Assembly: GCA_963680875.1 (NCBI GenBank)
Contig: OY804579.1
Span: 49,130,536 to 49,194,535 of the forward strand
From: Bathymodiolus brooksi
Lineage: Eukaryota > Mollusca > Bivalvia > Mytilida > Modiolidae
Length of the DNA: 64,000 nt
Direction of reading: 5' to 3'
Part shown: positions 59,460-64,000 of the stretch, one piece after another
Position numbering within the stretch: position 1 is the first letter of the stretch
Layout: each line of letters begins with the position of its first letter
Program-made: the position numbers and the translations under genes
Notes under the pieces: generated by a model
Database searches by the model: none
What the model saw: the letters and a program-made list of their open reading frames with translations, nothing else
What the model was told of the DNA's origin: nothing

Positions 59460-60828
59460 CAAGAGTTCTTTTTTTAAGCAAACCATAAAAACAACTGTAT
59501 TTATTTGATTCCCTGAATATCTCCATATGCGATTGACCAGATCAAATGCATTATCCAAACACCCAATCTGATAATAATTTGGTTTCGGATTACCATTGTG
59601 AATGAAACATGTATATTTTGTGGTTTTAAACGTTCAAAATGTCTGAAAGGGTGTTTTTATTTATGAATCACTTTAATAAAAAAAAAACTACAAGGGTTCA
59701 CATGAGATGTACAATGCTCATAGCTATTTAGGGACTGACAAAGTACAGACTTACAAAAATACTTGTGTTGGGGGAATCGGGCATGTTTTGATTTACTTTC
59801 GTTGTATCGAACAGTATATATACAAAATATAATGAAACATAAATAAACGTCATTATTACGTAAATAGAGATGACCTTGGGTCAAGGTCATTGTTTTATGG
59901 AAGCAAATACGAATCACTTACATTGAAAAATCCCATTCCCATCCAAAAACGGTCATTTCGACGTCAATTTTGGTTCAATAATCTAATTTAATATGTGGTC
60001 CATCAAAAAAATACCATCAAACTTGTCGAATTGAATTTCATTTTTAAGGAAAATGCACTTTTCGAACGAAAGTCGAAAGCGAAAAACAAATTGTTCTTGA
60101 CCTTTGACCTTAATTATGCAAAAACATGACCACTTCCGACTTTTACGGCATCATTATTCTGAGAGTCCCGTCATTCCTCTTTCCAATGATATATGATATA
60201 GGTGTGTAGCCCATTACATTTTATTTTTTGATTTTCTACCGCTGGTCTATTACCATATACCGTTAAAGTACTATTTATCCGTTGGCACCAATTATCGTGG
60301 TTTCTACAAAATGCACTGATCCCTTGGTTCTTAAATTCGCAGTTTCAAACATTACAGGCAACAATCAATGGGAAAATTGTATTTCGTTGGATTTTAATTT
60401 TCGTGCTTTAAGTGAACCATGAAAATTAGAACCCCAAGATTAATAATGATTTCACAGTATATATATATTTCTTTATATGATATATTGGTTTTGAAACCAC
60501 TATTCATATTATAATACAGTATCAAATTCTTTGTCAAATAAAAATGCAATATTTTCCGATATTTTTACTAGTCTTCCTTTATAAATATACCTAAAAAGTA
60601 GAGAATTTCCGAATGAGTTAAAAATATTGCATCTTGACCGATATTGCATGCCATTCTTTCTCTTTTAAGTTTGGTACGCACTAGAGAGGTTCCGAGTAAA
60701 ACTATATTTGCACGCAAGCAGACGAGACATAAACAAGATGACGGAATTATATTCAATACATGACGCAAAGAAATATAGTTAAATGTAATTGTCACAGACT
60801 GAAATATTTGGTACTATATAATAAAAGT
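59460..60828. other. AT-rich stretch without gene
   Basis: No coding or array feature is visible. Short ORFs lack coding bias. Confidence 0.35.
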
Positions 60829-60829
60829 G

Positions 60830-60951
60830 TTATTGCACTAATTTTGAGGAATATTGTCCCTCTCAGTATATCATATTACACACGCAAGCTCGTGCAATAT
60901 GATATACTACTGAGAGCTCGGGGCAATATTCCTCAATATTAGTGCAATAAC
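60830..60951. mobile_element. Foldback element
   Basis: GTTATTGCACTAATTTTGAG, GAATATTGTCCC and CTCAGTATATCATATT on the left pair with AATATGATATACTACTGAG, GGGGCAATATTCC and CTCAATATTAGTGCAATAAC on the right. Arms of about 55 bp with a few mismatches and a tiny loop near 60890. Confidence 0.75.
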
Positions 60952-61286
60952 CCTATAATATTGGCCAATTTTCACATATATACAGACTAGTTTTGTTAAT
61001 CTGGTTACACGTAAATGAATGGTACAGTAAGTGAGGGAATCATTTTCATAACGAAAGGATGTCTCGAGGTTTGTTTATCTTAGGTATTACTTTCATTATT
61101 AGAAATATCTGTTTCCGGGTTTATTTGAACATGTATGACTTTCATAACAAATTATTTTCCAGAATTTAACATTAGGTTATATGACAAAAACACTGAATCA
61201 GATTATTTTTTTTTCCTCCACCAAAATCAGAATATTTTTTTCAGCAACATTGGGAATCAGAATATTTTTTTAGAAAAAAACCATAA

Positions 61287-61306
61287 CCCCCCCCCCCCCC
61301 CCCCCC
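61287..61306 (+). repeat. Poly-C run of 20
   Basis: Twenty C in a row after CCATAA; the complementary strand could form a G-quadruplex-like structure. Length may be affected by sequencing. Confidence 0.9.
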
Positions 61307-61383
61307 TTCAAGTTAAATGGTCGTTCCCTAAACATGTATGTATCACTTTCATTACAAAAGCCTGCCGTCCGCCAGGAATGTTG

Positions 61384-61617
61384 GAATTTGGAGATGTCAC
61401 CTTCATAGCGAGGGTATGTCTCAAGGTACGCTTGAACATTGGGATATTACCTTCATAATAAACGTACGAATAAAGAAATGTTTGAATTTGGAGATGTCAC
61501 CATCATGACGAGGGTATGTCTCAATGTATGTTAGAACATTTTGATATTACCTTGATAATAAAGGTATAGATGAAGGAATGTTTGAATTTAGAGATGTCAC
61601 CTTCATGACGCGGATAA
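61384..61617 (+). repeat. 100-bp tandem repeat, 2 to 3 copies
   Basis: GAATTTGGAGATGTCACC starts at 61384, 61484 and (as GAATTTAGAGATGTCACC) 61584, exactly 100 bp apart. Weaker earlier copies may exist around 61130-61370 (CTTTCATAACA, CTTTCATTACA). Confidence 0.8.
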
Positions 61618-61827
61618 GGATCTATGTGAGCTTAACATGGAGTTGTCACTTTACTCAGGGGGTACTTTTGTAATCGCATTGCACATGCATACTAAACCTT
61701 GACCACAACCTCAAATATTTTATATTTGTCCATGGCCGGTTGTCCGTGAGTAATTGGTTGTAGACCTTCATGTACCGTAGTCGATCAATCACAGAAATCA
61801 ACTCGTTGTTCATATTTATAGATCGTA

Positions 61828-63245
61828 ATATAAGATAAGATAAGATAAGATAAGTTTTATTTATAGTCGGCATATTTAAATAACAATACAACACAAGCTC
61901 TAGTGGGCTTTTGACCGACATACACAATACAAGATTAATTAACAGTTAAAAACAACAAAAGCATGCACACAAATTAATAATTTAGATAAAAGCACTCATA
62001 GTAGCAAAATACAGCAAATAAGTTAAAGCACACATATAGCACAGACAAGGTAAGCATATACAAAAGTACAGTAATAAAAGCTAAAAAAAATATAAAAAAT
62101 AAAATAAAGCTGGTGTTACGAGCTAAAAGCATTTTATACTGCTAAGAAATAAATAAATATAAATAATATAAAAATTTAAAAGACCTTGATGATATTATTT
62201 TTTTTTACATGCATTACATTTGCATTCATTTCCATTCCAAGATAATAAAATGTTTTTAAATTGGTTAAAATTGGCAATTTTTCTAAAATCATCAGGTAAG
62301 TCATTCCATAAAACAGCAGCTGTATATTTAAAAGAGTTCTTACCATAGGTAGTAGTCTTTACTCTAGGTATCTCTACAATATTAGAATATCTAAAACTAT
62401 ATTTACTATTTTTTAAAACAACTAAATCATTTAAGCATGGTGGAGACAGTTTATACAATATTTTAAAACATTCTAATGCCCTAGTGCACATTCTCCTTAT
62501 TTGTAGAGATGGTACTTTTGCTATATGTAAAAATTCTTCATATGTGCTGTTGTAATCCTCATAGATAAAACGTAAAGCTCTTTCCTGTATTTTCTCCAGC
62601 TTTATAGTGTTTGCTTTTGAACAAAAATACCAAGCCAAAGGACAAAAATTGAAATTAGACAATATAAAAGAATGAAAAATTGTTAGCTTATTAAGCTTAG
62701 ATAAAAAAAAACAACCAATACGCTTTAGTACACTTAATTGCTGTGAAGCTTTACGACAGATATTTTTTTATATGTTTATCAAAATTTAGCTGATAGTCTA
62801 TATCAATACCCAATAATTTTACAACTTCATCACATGATATATTAGCAGACTCAGTATTAAAAACAGGTTCTTTTGCATAAGTTTTCTTCCCAAAAGCAAT
62901 AGCTTGAAATTTATCTGGGTTGGCTTGCATACAATTAAAATTAAACCATTCAATTAAAATAGAGCTTTCTTTTTCTAAAACATTAATTAAGGTATTATAA
63001 TCTTGATCTGCATATGATAAGGTGTTGTGATCAGCATAGTTGTACAATGTTCCATGTTCAATGAAGTAAAATATATCGTTTATAAAAATGTTAAAAAGTA
63101 AGGGCTCCATTATGGAGCCTTGGGGAACACCTTTCTGTAAAATTCTAATTCCAACTCTACAATGGTTAAAATGGGTATTAACCAAATGAGGTCGCATTCT
63201 GTTTCGTGGCGAATGTAGATTTATTTTATGTATATTTCCCGACAA
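61828..63245 (-). mobile_element. 5'-truncated non-LTR retrotransposon, minus strand
   Basis: On the minus strand a reverse transcriptase region (63245 to 62751) is followed, in another frame, by the C-terminal part (62662 to 62195), then about 330 bp of 3' UTR and a tail of (TTATC) repeats near 61830-61855. A short-repeat tail is usual for CR1/L2-type and related elements. The 5' part (endonuclease and first RT motifs) is missing. Confidence 0.75.
62195..63245 (-). pseudogene. Reverse transcriptase fragment of a CR1/L2-like element, inactive
   Basis: The first piece shows the RT motif KGVPQGSIMEPLLFNIFIND, then LYNYADHNTLSYADQD and ANPDKFQAIAFGKK and KLLGIDIDYQLNFDKHIKK. The catalytic YADD box reads YADH (codon at 63027-63029), so activity is lost. 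The second piece shows KLEKIQERALRFIYEDYNS, the thumb-side helix region, FKYTAAVLWNDLPDDFRK and a terminal C-x-C-x2-C (CKCNACKKK). A frame break lies between 62751 and 62662. Family placement comes from the C-terminal pattern and is inference. Confidence 0.75.
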
Positions 63246-63402
63246 TGTTTATTGTGTTTATGATGTAACGGAAACAATTATTAAATTTACACACAAAAAG
63301 GCAGAGAAAAAGACATCTTGGCTAGACGTATAAACTGAATGTTTATACATACACCGTTATATAGATATTAAATGTACTGATTGAAGTATACATTTATTTG
63401 TT

Positions 63403-63609
63403 ATGTCCTTTAAAAAATTCAACCCAAATATTAATATGAAACGGGCACCGCCTGAAAAGCTCGCGAAACCGGTATTAATCAGACTATTCGGCAATTTCCG
63501 CTACACTAGGCGTAGCAAGAATGGCCGAGTAGTTACGATTGGACCGGATGCTCTTCGATACCTTTCGTGTCTCTTTCGTAAGTTCTCAAGGGTTCCCGAA
63601 AAGCGGTAA
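63403..63609 (+). other. Small ORF of unknown nature (68 codons)
   Basis: It is basic (RRSKNGRVV, RKFSRVPEKR) and has higher GC than its surroundings. There is a GTAAG at 63580. I recognise no domain. It could be an exon, part of a dispersed repeat, or chance. Confidence 0.2.
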
Positions 63610-63722
63610 CCCGGATGTGTTGAAACTTTTTCATAGGCATATCGTGTCGTGACATCTGCTCGGTCATGCAATAAAGTCGGTCACTTGTTTTGATTTACCC
63701 CTCTGGCGCAGCACGAAACCAA

Positions 63723-63740
63723 TGACGTCATTCTATATAT
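63723..63740 (+). promoter_or_regulatory. Candidate core promoter with CRE and TATA-like element
   Basis: A full cAMP-response-type palindrome TGACGTCA, preceded by CCAA, is followed directly by TTCTATATAT. A gene could start to the right, outside the window. No coding start is identified. Confidence 0.25.
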
Positions 63741-64000
63741 TCATAGCGTACATAAACACAGAGGGAATTCTTTTCAACGTCAAAATTACAAGATGAGATT
63801 AAAGCAGAGAAGTTTGAATTGAATAAATTCCATGCAAGTAAAAAATATCCTTTTTACTAATGTCTTTTTTTCCTGACCATTATGCTTGTTAAATATGTTT
63901 CCATCGATGGTATTCCCCAAGCATTTTTATCTTCCCGGTTTGTTGACATAATCGTCATCACAGTTCATGACCGTTTCTGGAATGTAGGCCAAGCAAATTG

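Overview
This is eukaryotic, intron-rich, AT-rich DNA with no prokaryotic features. It is most likely from a bivalve mollusc, perhaps a mussel or a relative. That placement is inferred from tRNA-derived SINEs ending in the phrase ataaccctaaccc, a dispersed repeat family typical of bivalve genomes, MITEs, and a cell-surface protein architecture (vWA plus a CCG module plus cadherin-like repeats) that I associate with molluscs.

Most of the window is one gene on the + strand. Eleven exons can be joined by hand between 652 and 44118: a signal-peptide exon, a large vWA exon, a short Cys exon, a three-exon CCG/jelly-roll-like module, two cadherin-like repeats of two exons each, and a last exon with a transmembrane helix and a roughly 260-residue charged tail. 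All ten introns are GT-AG. Their phases run 1,1,1,1,2,1,1,0,1,1, and the joined model is 2679 nt (892 aa plus stop) with no internal stop. It is a type I single-pass surface protein of unknown function. A second gene of the same style starts at 55979 (signal-peptide exon plus a 36-nt exon, both phase 1) and runs off the right side, so this may be a gene cluster.

More than half of the window is tandem repeat, and several introns hold a private array. Intron 1 has a 42-bp satellite (1.7-22.1 kb), intron 6 has 46-bp and 27-bp arrays, intron 9 a 37-bp array, and intron 10 a 30-bp array of about 200 copies (36.9-42.95 kb). The intergenic part holds a 23-bp array (47.57-51.03 kb) and a 35-bp array (53.36-55.57 kb). 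Almost all long ORFs in these arrays arise because the units lack stop codons; they are not genes.

The most interesting signal is that the 30-bp array begins exactly at the splice donor of exon 10 and each unit repeats the exon end plus donor (CTCCTCCAG/GTATGTAAG). Intron 10 is therefore a string of about 200 candidate 5' splice sites. The 37-bp array of intron 9 repeats an acceptor-like motif (TTGTTCTTTGCAG), and intron 2 begins with a tandem duplication that also copies its own donor.

Mobile elements are mostly decayed: a tyrosine-recombinase fragment (44.37-45.27 kb) between two 186-bp direct repeats just past the stop codon of gene 1, a 5'-truncated non-LTR retrotransposon (61.8-63.2 kb, minus strand), a broken FEN1/XPG-like TE-type gene (57.9-59.45 kb), SINEs, MITEs and foldback elements.
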